Part shown: one piece after another, positions 6,527-13,721 of the stretch
Layout of the letters: every line of letters begins with the position of its first letter
How positions within the stretch are numbered: the first letter of the stretch is position 1
NCBI GenBank assembly: GCA_032160545.1
Contig: JAVHVN010000059.1
Span: forward strand, 1-16,414
Reading direction: 5' to 3'
Length of the DNA: 16,414 nt
Source: DATGFB01 sp032160545
Lineage (GTDB): Bacteria; Actinomycetota; Actinomycetes; Mycobacteriales; Jatrophihabitantaceae
Translations under genes and position numbers: made by a program
Notes under the pieces: generated by a model
Databases searched by the model: none
What the model saw: only the letters and a program-made list of their open reading frames with translations
Told to the model about the DNA's origin: nothing

Positions 6527-7479
6527 CCGCCCTGCCGTCGCCCGGGATCGCCGGGCTCGTGACCCGCTGGGAGCTGCAGCCGGTCGCTGTCGTGGCCGTG
6601 GTCGCGGCCGGCTGGTGGTACGCCCGCTCGGTGCGGGTCCTCCGGCGTCGCGGCGAGGCATGGTCGTCGGGGCGCGCCGTCACTTTCGCGACCGGCCTGG
6701 TGCTCGCGATCTGGCTGACCTGCGGCTTCGCGCAGGTGTACGCCTCGTCGCTGTTCTGGGTGTGGACGAGCCAGGTCCTCGCGCTGCTGCTCGTCGTCCC
6801 GCTCGTCGTGCTCGCCGGCCAGCCGTTGCACCTGGCCAGGGTGGTGCGGCCGGGCCGGAGCACCGGGATCGACCGGTTCCTCGCCTCGCCGGCCGGGCGG
6901 CTCTTCGGCAACCCGCTGGTGGGCCCGGCGCTCGTCCCGGTGCTGTCGGCAGTGCTGTTCTTCGGCCCGCTCGCCGGGTGGGCGATCGACCCGCCACAGG
7001 TCGGATGGGGGTTGCAGGTCGTGCTCGTCGTCGTCGGCGGCCTGATCGTGCTGCCGCTGATCGACACCGACGCCCGGCCGTCGTCGCTGGCGGTAGGGCT
7101 GATGCTCGCGATCGGGTCGTTCGAACTCGTCCTCGACGCGATCCCCGGAATCGCCCTGCGGCTGCACACGACGCTCGTCACCGGCTGGTTCGATGCTCGC
7201 ACCGTACGGCCCTGGTCATTGCGTCCGCTGCACGACCAGCAGATCGCCGGCGCCGTCGTGTGGGTCGTCGCCGAGCTGATCGACCTGCCGTTCCTGCTGC
7301 TGGTCTACCGGCGATGGCTGCGCGCCGACGAACGCGACGCGGCCGCCGCCGACGCAGTGCTGGAGGCCGAGCGCGCCGCGCGGACCGGCCTGCCCGGGGC
7401 GGCCCCCGACGCCGACGCGCCGTGGTGGCTGACCGACCCGGCTATGCAGGAGCGGCTGCGTCGCCAGCGCCGGGGCTGA
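6523..7479 (+). CDS. Cytochrome c oxidase assembly protein, CtaG type (Caa3_CtaG)
   Basis: This 318-residue membrane protein has about seven hydrophobic segments (roughly 19-33, 53-72, 78-97, 136-153, 162-180, 187-206, 242-262). His103 lies in GQPLHLARV, His215 in LRLHTT and His237 in PLHDQQIAG, and the last segment is preceded by the family-typical DQQIAGxVxW pattern. These features fit the Caa3_CtaG family, membrane proteins linked to copper delivery to or assembly of cytochrome oxidase; some actinobacterial members are fused to CopD. The C-terminal cytoplasmic tail (from about 264) is charged and ends MQERLRRQRR. The gene is divergent from rpiB, and its last 38 bp overlap the convergent DUF952 gene. 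A CtaJ-like oxidase subunit is encoded about 6 kb to the right, consistent with an aa3-oxidase role. Confidence 0.85.
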   Translation: MTALPSPGIAGLVTRWELQPVAVVAVVAAGWWYARSVRVLRRRGEAWSSGRAVTFATGLVLAIWLTCGFAQVYASSLFWVWTSQVLALLLVVPLVVLAGQPLHLARVVRPGRSTGIDRFLASPAGRLFGNPLVGPALVPVLSAVLFFGPLAGWAIDPPQVGWGLQVVLVVVGGLIVLPLIDTDARPSSLAVGLMLAIGSFELVLDAIPGIALRLHTTLVTGWFDARTVRPWSLRPLHDQQIAGAVVWVVAELIDLPFLLLVYRRWLRADERDAAAADAVLEAERAARTGLPGAAPDADAPWWLTDPAMQERLRRQRRG

Positions 7480-7804
7480 ACCGGTACCGGCCGTCGGCGT
7501 CCTTGTCCAGGTCGTAGACGGCCACTGCCGCCGAGGTCGGGATCGGGCCGTAGACGTGCGGGAACTGGGTGCCGCTGCCGTAGCTGTCCTCGAGCACGAC
7601 CGTCAGGCCGCTGCGCTCCGGATCGAACTCGACGACGCAGATGTTGACGGCGTCGGCGAAGAGCAGATTTGCCGTGTCGGCGACCTGGTCGGCGAAGGAG
7701 AAGTGCACGAAGCCGTCCGTCAGCAACGAGTCCGGCCGGTACTCCCCCGCCGATTCGGCCAGCGCCCAGGCACCGCGTTCGACGATGTGAAAGATCCGCT
7801 GCAT
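7442..7804 (-). CDS. DUF952 family protein
   Basis: This 120-residue soluble protein begins RIFHIVERGAWALA. It continues with a GFVHFSFADQVADTAN segment (about 31-46), a central VVEFDPERSGLTVVLED strand pair and FPHVYGPIPTSAAVAV (about 81-96). The pattern of N-terminal FHI, then GFVHxS, then FPHxYGPI is that of DUF952. From memory this family has been grouped with the ADP-ribosyltransferase fold; its biochemical role is not established. It is full length. The C-terminal residues (GAGDAAAPA) are encoded antisense to the end of ctaG, a 38-bp convergent overlap. The next 184 bp upstream (7805-7988) hold no gene I can support. Confidence 0.85.
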   Translation of the reverse strand: MQRIFHIVERGAWALAESAGEYRPDSLLTDGFVHFSFADQVADTANLLFADAVNICVVEFDPERSGLTVVLEDSYGSGTQFPHVYGPIPTSAAVAVYDLDKDADGRYRFSPGAGDAAAPA

Positions 7805-7988
7805 CCGTTCACAGTCCCACGTGCTGTCATGCCCCGGGCCGGCAGTGGTCTCGCGAACCGTTCGTCATTGGACTCGGGCGAGGCCCTGCAGCCTGCGTCC
7901 AGCTCACCTCGAAGAGTCGGTGCGCCTCGACCTCTCGGTCGACGTCTCGGCGATTGCGACCGCACGTCGCGGCGGCCCCGCGTGAGCG

Positions 7989-8603
7989 TCAGTCGAACTG
8001 CGGCGACTCCGTGCGGGTGCGCTTGAGCTCGAAGAACGACGGGAATCCGGCGAGCGTCACGGTGGCGTCGAAGAGCTTCACCGCCTCCTCGCCGCGCGGG
8101 ATGCGGGTGATCACCGGACCGAAGAAGGCGGTGCCATCGACGTGCAGCACCGGGGTACCGACCTCGTAGCCCACCGGGTCCATGCCCTCGTGGTGGGACT
8201 TGCGCAGTTGCTCGTCGTACTGGTCGGTGTCGGCGGCGTCTGCGAGTTCGGCCGGCAGGCCGGCCTCTTCGAGCGCCTCGACGATCACCTGGCGGTCGAA
8301 GTCGCGACCCTGGTCGTGCCTACGCGTTCCCAGCGCCGTGTAGAGGTCGCGCAGCACCCCGTTGCCGAACTTCTCCTCGGCCGCGATGGCGACGCGTACC
8401 GGCCCCCAGCCGCGCGAGAGCAGCTCCCGGTAGTTGTCCGGAAGACCCTCACGTCCCTCGTTCAGGACCGACAGCGACATCACGTGGAAGCTGAGATCGA
8501 TGTCGCGATGCTTCTCGACCTCGAGGATCCAACGCGAGGTCACCCACGCGAACGGACACAGCGGATCGAACCAGAGGCGGACCTGCGTGGGCGAATCTGT
8601 CAT
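7989..8603 (-). CDS. Rv2466c-type mycothiol-dependent DsbA-fold reductase, monothiol variant
   Basis: This 204-residue thioredoxin/DsbA-fold protein is collinear with M. tuberculosis Rv2466c, a mycothiol-dependent reductase that activates nitro-prodrugs. Shared segments include FDPLCP, TSRWILEV, FHVMSL, WGPVRVAIAAE, LRKSHH, the cis-Pro loop VGTP, FFGPV and a C-terminal FFELKRTRTE. Rv2466c has a CPWC active site. Here the motif is C16-P-F-A19, and Cys16 is the only cysteine in the protein. It can therefore act only by a monothiol mechanism, presumably with mycothiol resolving the mixed disulfide. ATG 8603 is chosen: AGGA at 8615-8612 lies 8 nt upstream, or alternatively TAGGAT at 8616-8611 could be a -10 box for a leaderless transcript. 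ATG 8612 and TTG 8621 are alternatives. A perfect palindrome lies 18 bp upstream. Confidence 0.92.
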   Translation of the reverse strand: MTDSPTQVRLWFDPLCPFAWVTSRWILEVEKHRDIDLSFHVMSLSVLNEGREGLPDNYRELLSRGWGPVRVAIAAEEKFGNGVLRDLYTALGTRRHDQGRDFDRQVIVEALEEAGLPAELADAADTDQYDEQLRKSHHEGMDPVGYEVGTPVLHVDGTAFFGPVITRIPRGEEAVKLFDATVTLAGFPSFFELKRTRTESPQFD

Positions 8604-8620
8604 CTGCGTCATCCTACCCA

Positions 8621-8642
8621 ATCGATTGAAGGCTCAATCGAT
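8621..8642. promoter_or_regulatory. Perfect 9-bp inverted repeat, candidate operator of the Rv2466c-like gene
   Basis: ATCGATTGA (8621-8629) and TCAATCGAT (8634-8642) are exact inverted copies separated by AGGC. The site is AT-rich in a GC-rich region and sits just upstream of the minus-strand start at 8603. If TAGGAT (8616-8611) is the -10 box, the palindrome covers the -35 and spacer, where a repressor would block transcription. The TTGA-n4-TCAA core resembles operators of TetR- and MarR-family dimers. A terminator for the upstream peroxiredoxin gene is less likely, because the stem is AT-rich and lacks a T run. Confidence 0.5.
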
Positions 8643-8689
8643 ACAAGCTCCGTGCCGGCCCCGGGAATTCCCGCGATGCTTACCCGGGC

Positions 8690-9151
8690 TCAGATGCGGG
8701 TGAACGCGCGCAGCGCCTCGTCGGCATGCAGGTCCATGTTGACCTCGCTGTGGATGACCGAGACCACGCGGCGGTCCTTGCCGATCGCGAACGTCCAGCG
8801 CTTGACCGGCGCGCCGAGTCGCTCCCCGACGCGACCGCGCCGGACGCCGAAGATCCTTGCGACCTCGCCGTCGACGTCGGCCAGGAGCGGGTAGTCGAAG
8901 GCGTGCTTGTCGGCGAACTGCTTCTGCTTCTCGACCGGGTCCCGGCTGATGCCCACCCGCTGCACGCCGGCGGCGGCGAACTCGGCGCCCAGGTCGCGGA
9001 AGTGGCAGGCCTCCTTCGTGCACCCCGCGGTCATCGCGGCGGGGTAGAAGAACAACACCACGGGGCCGTCCTGCAACAGCGTCGACAGCCGCCGCGGCGC
9101 GCCGTCCTGGTCGGCCAGCTCGAAATCGGGCACCTCGTCGCCGGTGTTCAC
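8690..9151 (-). CDS. bcp: Peroxiredoxin, PrxQ/BCP type
   Basis: This 153-residue thiol peroxidase of the AhpC/TSA superfamily reduces hydrogen peroxide and organic hydroperoxides in the cytoplasm. It shows GDEVPDFELADQDG (4-17), the catalytic block FFYPAAMTAGCTKEAC, where Cys44 is the peroxidatic Cys in the PxxxTxxC context and Cys49 is the resolving Cys in the PrxQ-type CxxxxC spacing, then GVQRVGIS and FDYPLLADVDGEVARIFGV. The length matches E. coli Bcp (156). GTG 9151 is chosen because it gives the family-normal N-terminus (MNTGDEVPDF). The frame remains open far upstream only because it runs antisense to pepN. The Shine-Dalgarno sequence is weak. The gene is divergent from pepN, with 153 bp between starts, and is followed on its own strand by the mycothiol-dependent reductase gene. 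Confidence 0.92.
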   Translation of the reverse strand: MNTGDEVPDFELADQDGAPRRLSTLLQDGPVVLFFYPAAMTAGCTKEACHFRDLGAEFAAAGVQRVGISRDPVEKQKQFADKHAFDYPLLADVDGEVARIFGVRRGRVGERLGAPVKRWTFAIGKDRRVVSVIHSEVNMDLHADEALRAFTRI

Positions 9152-9209
9152 GATCTCGACGATAACGACCCGACCTGTGCTCCGCCTGTCGTGGAAGACT
9201 TGTCGCAAA

Positions 9210-9238
9210 GGGGCGCGCCGTGGATCCGGAGGCGCCCC
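9210..9238. other. GC-rich inverted repeat in the prxQ-pepN divergent region
   Basis: GGGGCGC (9210-9216) and GCGCCCC (9232-9238) form a 7-bp inverted repeat with a 15-nt loop. It lies between the divergent peroxiredoxin and pepN starts, in the pepN leader or promoter region. It could be a leader hairpin or a binding site. In GC-rich DNA a repeat this short may be chance. Confidence 0.2.
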
Positions 9239-9304
9239 GCGCCATGAAGCCCGCGGCCCACCACCAACGGGTTGCGGTCGCCCGCCGAAGGAGAGCACGC
9301 GTAC

Positions 9305-11878
9305 ATGTCGTCCGCCGAAGTCCCCAACCTGACCCGAGACGACGCGCGAGCCCGCGCCGAGCTGCTCGAGGTCGAGTCGTACGAGATCGCACTCGACCTC
9401 ACCGATGGGAGTGGCAAGCCGTCGGAGCGGACGTTCCGTTGCACGACCACGATCGTGTTCGGTGCGGCCCGCCCGGGTGAATCGACCTTCGTCGACGTGA
9501 TCGCCGACCGATTCCACTCGGTGACGCTCAACGGACAGGACCTCGACGTCTCGAACTACATGCCCGACAAGGGCATCGTGCTGCCGGGCCTCGCCGAGCA
9601 GAACACCCTCGTCGTGGCCGCCGACCTGCTGTACACCAACACCGGCGAGGGGCTGCACCGCTTCGTGGACCCCCTCGACGGCGAGACGTACCTCTACTCG
9701 CAGTTCGAGACGGCAGACGCGAAGCGCATGTACACGTGCTTCGACCAGCCCGACCTCAAGGCGACGTTCGCGGTGAGCGCGATCGTCCCCGAACACTGGG
9801 AGGTCGCCTCGAACGGCCGCCAGGCTGCCGTCGAGCAGCTGCGCGCGGGAAAGCTGGTGCGCTTCGCGACCACCCCGCGAATCAGCCCGTACATCACTGC
9901 CCTCGTCGCCGGGCCGTACCACGTCGCGCGTTCGTCGCACGACGGCATCGATCTCGCGCTGTGGTGCCGCAAGACGCTCGCGAAGCACCTCGACGCCGAC
10001 GAGCTGTTCACGCTCACCGGCCAGGGATTCGACTGGTACCACGCCAACTTCGGCGTGCGTTACGCGTTCGACAAGTACGACCAGCTGTTCGTGCCCGAGT
10101 TCAACGCGGGCGCCATGGAGAACGCCGGCTGTGTCACCTTCCGCGAGGACTACGTGTTCCGCAGCAAGGTCACCGATGCCCGCTACGAGCGCCGCGGCGA
10201 GACCCTCCTGCACGAGATGGCGCACATGTGGTTCGGCGACCTCGTGACCATGCGCTGGTGGGACGACCTCTGGCTCAACGAGTCCTTCGCGACCTATGCG
10301 TCCGTCCTCTGCCAGACGAGCGCGACCCGCTGGACCGACGCCTGGACGACCTTCGCCAACGCCGAGAAGACCTGGGCCTACCGCCAGGACCAGCTGCCTT
10401 CGACGCATCCCATCGCCACCGATGCCCCCGACGTGCAGACCGCCGAGGTCAACTTCGACGGCATCACCTATGCCAAGGGCGCATCGGTGCTCAAGCAGCT
10501 GGGTGCCTACGTCGGCGTCGACGCGTTCCTCGCCGGGCTGCGCCAGTACTTCCAGGACCACGCGTACGGCAACACCACGCTCGCCGATCTGCTGAGTGCG
10601 CTCGAGAAGTCGTCCGGTCGCGACCTCGGCGAGTGGTCGAAGCTGTGGCTCGAGACGACCGGCATCAACACGCTGCGGCCCGCCTTCGAGCTGGACGAGT
10701 CCGGTGCGTACGCGAGCTTCGACATCGTGCAGTCCGCGCCCAACGAGGTGGCCACCACCAACACGCTGCGCCCCCATCGCTTGGCGGTCGGTGTCTACGA
10801 GGAGCGCGACGGGCGACTCGTCCGCACCGATCGCATCGAGCTCGATGTCAGCGGCCAGCGCACTGCCGTCCCGCAGCTCGTCGGCCGGCCGCAGCCCGCG
10901 GTGCTGCTGCTCAATGACGACGACCTCACCTACTGCAAGCTGCGCCTGGACGAGCACAGCCTCGAGACGCTGCGCACCAGGGGCATCGCGACGCTCGCCG
11001 ACTCGCTGCCGCGCGCGCTGGCGTGGTCGGCTGCCTGGGACATGACCCGCGATGGCGAGCTGCCCACCCGCGACTACCTGGCCCTCGTTCTCTCCGGTGT
11101 CGAGCAGGAGTCCGACATCGGTGTGATGCAGTCCCTCACGCGCCAGGCGCTGCGCGCGCTCGAGATCTACGCGGATCCGGCATGGTCCCCGCAGGGCTAC
11201 GCGGCACTGGCCGAGAAGGCGTTCGCGTCGCTGCAGGCGGCCGCCGCCGGCTCGGACGCCCAGCTCGCGTGGGCGCACGCACTGCTCGGTGCCGCCCGCA
11301 GCAACGAGCACGTCGCCTTCCTGCGGGCGCTGCTCGCGGGCACGCAGACGGTGGACGGACTGGCTCTTGACGACGAGCTGCGGTGGTCGATCGTGCAGAC
11401 CCTCTCGGCGCACGGCGCCATCGGCCTGGACGACATCGCAGCCGAGCTCGAGCGCGATCCGTCGGCCGCCGGGCAGCGCCACGCCGCGACGGCGCGTGCG
11501 CTGCAGCCGACGCCCGAGGCCAAGGCCGAGGCCTGGCGGCTCGCGGTGCACGACGACTCGATCCCCAACGCGATGCAGGAAGCGGTCATCGCAGGCTTCG
11601 CGCACCCGCTGCAGGGCGAGTTGCTCGCGCCGTACGCGCAGCGCTACTTCGACGAGGTTGCCGACGTGTGGGCGCGCCGGACCAGCGAACTCGCCCAGAA
11701 CGTCGTCGTCGGGCTGTTCCCGAGTTGGGGTTCGACGATCTCGCACGAGACCGTCGCGACGGCCGACGCCTTCCTGGCCCGCGATGGCGTGCCGTCGGCG
11801 CTACGACGCCTGGTCGGCGAAGGTCGCGCCGATATCGTCCGGGCTCTGGCAGCACGCGCCATCGACAGCAATTCCTGA
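9305..11878 (+). CDS. pepN: Aminopeptidase N (M1 zinc metallopeptidase)
   Basis: This 857-residue M1-family enzyme removes N-terminal amino acids from peptides in the cytoplasm. The substrate-N-terminus motif GAMEN lies at 269-273. The zinc site is HEMAH (His303, Glu304, His307), followed by the third ligand Glu326 in LNESFATY, and an ERAP1-like helical C-terminal domain follows from about residue 530. The N-terminal beta domain includes YSQFETADAKRMYTCFDQPDLKATF, typical of the family. The length matches M. tuberculosis Rv2467 (861). ATG 9305 is chosen because it follows GAAGGAGAG (about 9288-9296) and gives MSSAEVPNLTRDDA; an in-frame ATG at 9272 lacks a good site. No signal peptide is seen. 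The position beside the Rv2466c homologue and near rpiB matches the mycobacterial gene order. Confidence 0.96.
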   Translation: MSSAEVPNLTRDDARARAELLEVESYEIALDLTDGSGKPSERTFRCTTTIVFGAARPGESTFVDVIADRFHSVTLNGQDLDVSNYMPDKGIVLPGLAEQNTLVVAADLLYTNTGEGLHRFVDPLDGETYLYSQFETADAKRMYTCFDQPDLKATFAVSAIVPEHWEVASNGRQAAVEQLRAGKLVRFATTPRISPYITALVAGPYHVARSSHDGIDLALWCRKTLAKHLDADELFTLTGQGFDWYHANFGVRYAFDKYDQLFVPEFNAGAMENAGCVTFREDYVFRSKVTDARYERRGETLLHEMAHMWFGDLVTMRWWDDLWLNESFATYASVLCQTSATRWTDAWTTFANAEKTWAYRQDQLPSTHPIATDAPDVQTAEVNFDGITYAKGASVLKQLGAYVGVDAFLAGLRQYFQDHAYGNTTLADLLSALEKSSGRDLGEWSKLWLETTGINTLRPAFELDESGAYASFDIVQSAPNEVATTNTLRPHRLAVGVYEERDGRLVRTDRIELDVSGQRTAVPQLVGRPQPAVLLLNDDDLTYCKLRLDEHSLETLRTRGIATLADSLPRALAWSAAWDMTRDGELPTRDYLALVLSGVEQESDIGVMQSLTRQALRALEIYADPAWSPQGYAALAEKAFASLQAAAAGSDAQLAWAHALLGAARSNEHVAFLRALLAGTQTVDGLALDDELRWSIVQTLSAHGAIGLDDIAAELERDPSAAGQRHAATARALQPTPEAKAEAWRLAVHDDSIPNAMQEAVIAGFAHPLQGELLAPYAQRYFDEVADVWARRTSELAQNVVVGLFPSWGSTISHETVATADAFLARDGVPSALRRLVGEGRADIVRALAARAIDSNS

Positions 11879-11928
11879 CCGACCTGGACCAAGCCGAAGT
11901 TAACGCGTATCCCACGTAGGGCGGGTCT

Positions 11929-11946
11929 CGTTACACCCACGTAACG
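11929..11946. promoter_or_regulatory. CGTTAC-n6-GTAACG inverted repeat upstream of the transglycosylase
   Basis: CGTTAC (11929-11934) and GTAACG (11941-11946) form a perfect inverted repeat with a 6-nt spacer (ACCCAC), 27 bp before the transglycosylase start. GTTAC-n6-GTAAC half-sites resemble those of OmpR-family actinobacterial response regulators. GlnR uses GTnAC-n6-GAAAC pairs, and MtrA, which controls cell-wall hydrolases, uses GTTAC/GTAAC-like sites. The gene's identity favours MtrA, but this is inference. Confidence 0.4.
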
Positions 11947-11973
11947 ACGACGTCTGGCCCACAGGAGTGCGCA

Positions 11974-13275
11974 ATGCCGGAGCACGGCGGAACCAGTCCC
12001 TCGGGTCCGACCGCCCCTCGGGCACGCCATGCGCTCTCGGCAGCGGTGTTCGGGCGTCCGGATCCCGGCGACGAGCCGATCGTCGCGCCGGGCATCGGGG
12101 CGCTGCTGCGCCGGCATCCGCACGCCGTGCGCGGCGCAGCCGTCGGCACAATGGTGGCGGGGCTCGTCCTGTTCGTGGTCGCCTCGTTGACTGCGAGCGC
12201 AGGCGCCGACCCGTCCGCCAAGCGGGTCGACGTCGCGCTGCCCAGCACCGCGGCGTCCTCAACCGACCCGCTGCCCTCCCTGGACAGCTACGCCCCGACC
12301 ACGGCGCAGGCTGTCGCCGTGCCGGTCAAGGACACGCCGACCCATGCCAAGAATCCGGCCCCGGCGGACCCGTCCGCCATCAGCGGTCTCGCGTCGAACG
12401 GCATCCCCAGCGTCGCCCTGAATGCCTACCGGGTTGCTGCGGCCAGGCTCGCTTCGGCGACGCCCAGCTGCGGCATCGACTGGGCGCTGCTCGCGGGCAT
12501 CGGTCGCGAGGAGTCCGACCACGGCCGCTTCGCCGGGGCTGTGCTCCACGCGAACGGCGTCTCGACGCCGCCCATCATCGGCATCCCGCTGAACGGCAAC
12601 GGCACCGCCGTCATCCGCGACACCGACGGCGGGCGCCTGGACGGTGACAAGGTCTACGACCGCGCGGTCGGCCCCATGCAGTTCATCCCGTCCACCTGGG
12701 CGCTGTACGGCACCGACGCCGACGGCGACGGCACCGCGAACGCCTTCGACATCAACGACGCTGCTCTCACCGCTGCCCGGTACCTGTGCGCGGCCGGCGG
12801 CAACCTGCGCACGCACGAGGGCCAGGTCGCCGCCGTGCTGGCGTACAACCATTCCGATCAGTACCTCGCCCAGGTACTCGCCCTCGCGGACGCGTACCGC
12901 CGCGGTGTCCCGATCAGCGGCCTACCGGTCGGCAACACCAGCGGATCCCTCCCGCCGCTCGGCAGCGGCCAGCTGCCTCCCGCCAGCCCCGGACAACCGC
13001 TCGCGAACCAGGGCAAGGCGGCACCGGCCACGGGGGGCACGCCGACTCAGGCACACGCGACCTCCAGGCCCGCGGCGACGACGCGCGCCGCACCTGCGAC
13101 GTCCGCCGCGAGTGGCGGAGGGGGGTCGGGTTCGGGCAGCGGCACGAGCAGCGGCACCGGCAGCACGCCGACCCCGACGACGCCGGTAGCCATGCCGACC
13201 CCGACGCCGACGCCGACCAAGTCGTGCCTGCTGTGGGACCTGCTCAACCCCGGGCGTTGCGCGGTGTACCGCTAG
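11974..13275 (+). CDS. Membrane-anchored lytic murein transglycosylase (SLT_2/MltB-like)
   Basis: This 433-residue protein has a cytoplasmic N-terminus (1-51), one membrane anchor (about 52-74), a Ser/Pro/Ala-rich linker, a catalytic domain (about 138-312), a low-complexity Pro/Thr/Gly tail (about 318-414) and a short Cys-containing C-terminus. The catalytic region shows CGIDWALLAGIGREESDHG, with probable catalytic Glu180 in the E-S position, then YDRAVGPMQFIPSTW (228-242), a DADGDG turn (248-253) and AVLAYNHSDQYL. This fits the SLT_2 lytic transglycosylases, which cleave the MurNAc-GlcNAc bond with 1,6-anhydro product formation. Cys166 and Cys272 could form a disulfide, suggesting an extracytoplasmic domain. 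ATG 11974 has AGGAG about 7 nt upstream. The linker is encoded by CCGACG/CCGACC-like hexamer repeats near 13170-13217. Confidence 0.9.
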   Translation: MPEHGGTSPSGPTAPRARHALSAAVFGRPDPGDEPIVAPGIGALLRRHPHAVRGAAVGTMVAGLVLFVVASLTASAGADPSAKRVDVALPSTAASSTDPLPSLDSYAPTTAQAVAVPVKDTPTHAKNPAPADPSAISGLASNGIPSVALNAYRVAAARLASATPSCGIDWALLAGIGREESDHGRFAGAVLHANGVSTPPIIGIPLNGNGTAVIRDTDGGRLDGDKVYDRAVGPMQFIPSTWALYGTDADGDGTANAFDINDAALTAARYLCAAGGNLRTHEGQVAAVLAYNHSDQYLAQVLALADAYRRGVPISGLPVGNTSGSLPPLGSGQLPPASPGQPLANQGKAAPATGGTPTQAHATSRPAATTRAAPATSAASGGGGSGSGSGTSSGTGSTPTPTTPVAMPTPTPTPTKSCLLWDLLNPGRCAVYR

Positions 13276-13288
13276 GTCGGCAACGATC

Positions 13289-13323
13289 CGCTGCCGGGCA
13301 AGCCTCAGACCGGTCCGGCAGCG
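13289..13323. terminator. Candidate bidirectional terminator between convergent genes
   Basis: CGCTGCCGG (13289-13297) and CCGGCAGCG (13315-13323) are perfect 9-bp inverted copies with a 17-nt loop. The hairpin starts 13 bp after the transglycosylase stop and overlaps the last codons of the convergent DUF5130 gene (stop at 13305-13307). No T run follows on either strand, as is common for actinobacterial hairpin terminators. Confidence 0.5.
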
Positions 13324-13721
13324 TCCGCGAGCATCCGCAGGCCGGTCACGATGCCGCCGACAAGATCGCCGTTGGCGAAGGACGCGCGCATCGCGAGCGC
13401 CGCGAGGGCACAGGAGCGGTTCGGCAACCGTGCCGCCGACACAGGCCCGGTGACGATGTGCAGGCAACGCTGACCGGGCGCCACGGCCACGAGGACGGCG
13501 TCGTCGGAGAGCTTCTCGAACAAGGCCTCGGCGTGCGCACGCGGCGGCGGGGTCAGCGCGCCGACATAAAGCGAGAACACCAAGCCGGATTCGCGGCTGG
13601 ACAGTGTCAGCGCCTCGTCGAGCCGGCTGAGCTGGCGCGAGGTGAACGGCTGCGTCGGGTCGTCCGAACCCTGCGGCCCGTACTGCACCCCGCTGGCCTT
13701 GAGCTGGACCTCACCACTCAC
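13305..13721 (-). CDS. DUF5130 (TPM-like) protein
   Basis: This 138-residue protein has FTSRQLSRLDEALTLSSRESGLVFSLYVG near the middle-left, then DAVLVAVAPGQRCLHIVTGP and a C-terminal FANGDLVGGIVTGLRMLAD. This order (helix, FSxYVG strand, AVAPGQR, then a GDLxGGIxxGLRML helix) is that of the actinobacterial DUF5130 family, which resembles the TPM domain. The biochemical role is unknown. From memory, homologues sit next to pepN and a CtaJ gene in mycobacteria. The chosen GTG start at 13721 has GGAGG (13734-13730) 8 nt upstream; GTG 13730 overlaps that site. The start lies inside the end of the ctaJ-like gene (11-bp overlap), which suggests translational coupling. Confidence 0.8.
   Translation of the reverse strand: MSGEVQLKASGVQYGPQGSDDPTQPFTSRQLSRLDEALTLSSRESGLVFSLYVGALTPPPRAHAEALFEKLSDDAVLVAVAPGQRCLHIVTGPVSAARLPNRSCALAALAMRASFANGDLVGGIVTGLRMLADAAGPV

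Noticed and set aside
7805..7988. Possible short gene or gene remnant between DUF952 and the Rv2466c-like gene
   Set aside because: Open frames are short, have no plausible ribosome site or motif, and mostly extend into antisense of the neighbours. I see no feature here.
8690..11746. 1018-codon minus-strand ORF opposite pepN
   Set aside because: Only its last 153 codons are real (PrxQ, start 9151). The rest is antisense to pepN and is low-complexity.
11879..11973. c-di-AMP (ydaO-type) riboswitch before the wall hydrolase
   Set aside because: Such riboswitches often precede actinobacterial wall hydrolases, but this leader is only 95 nt and lacks the conserved ydaO sequence blocks.
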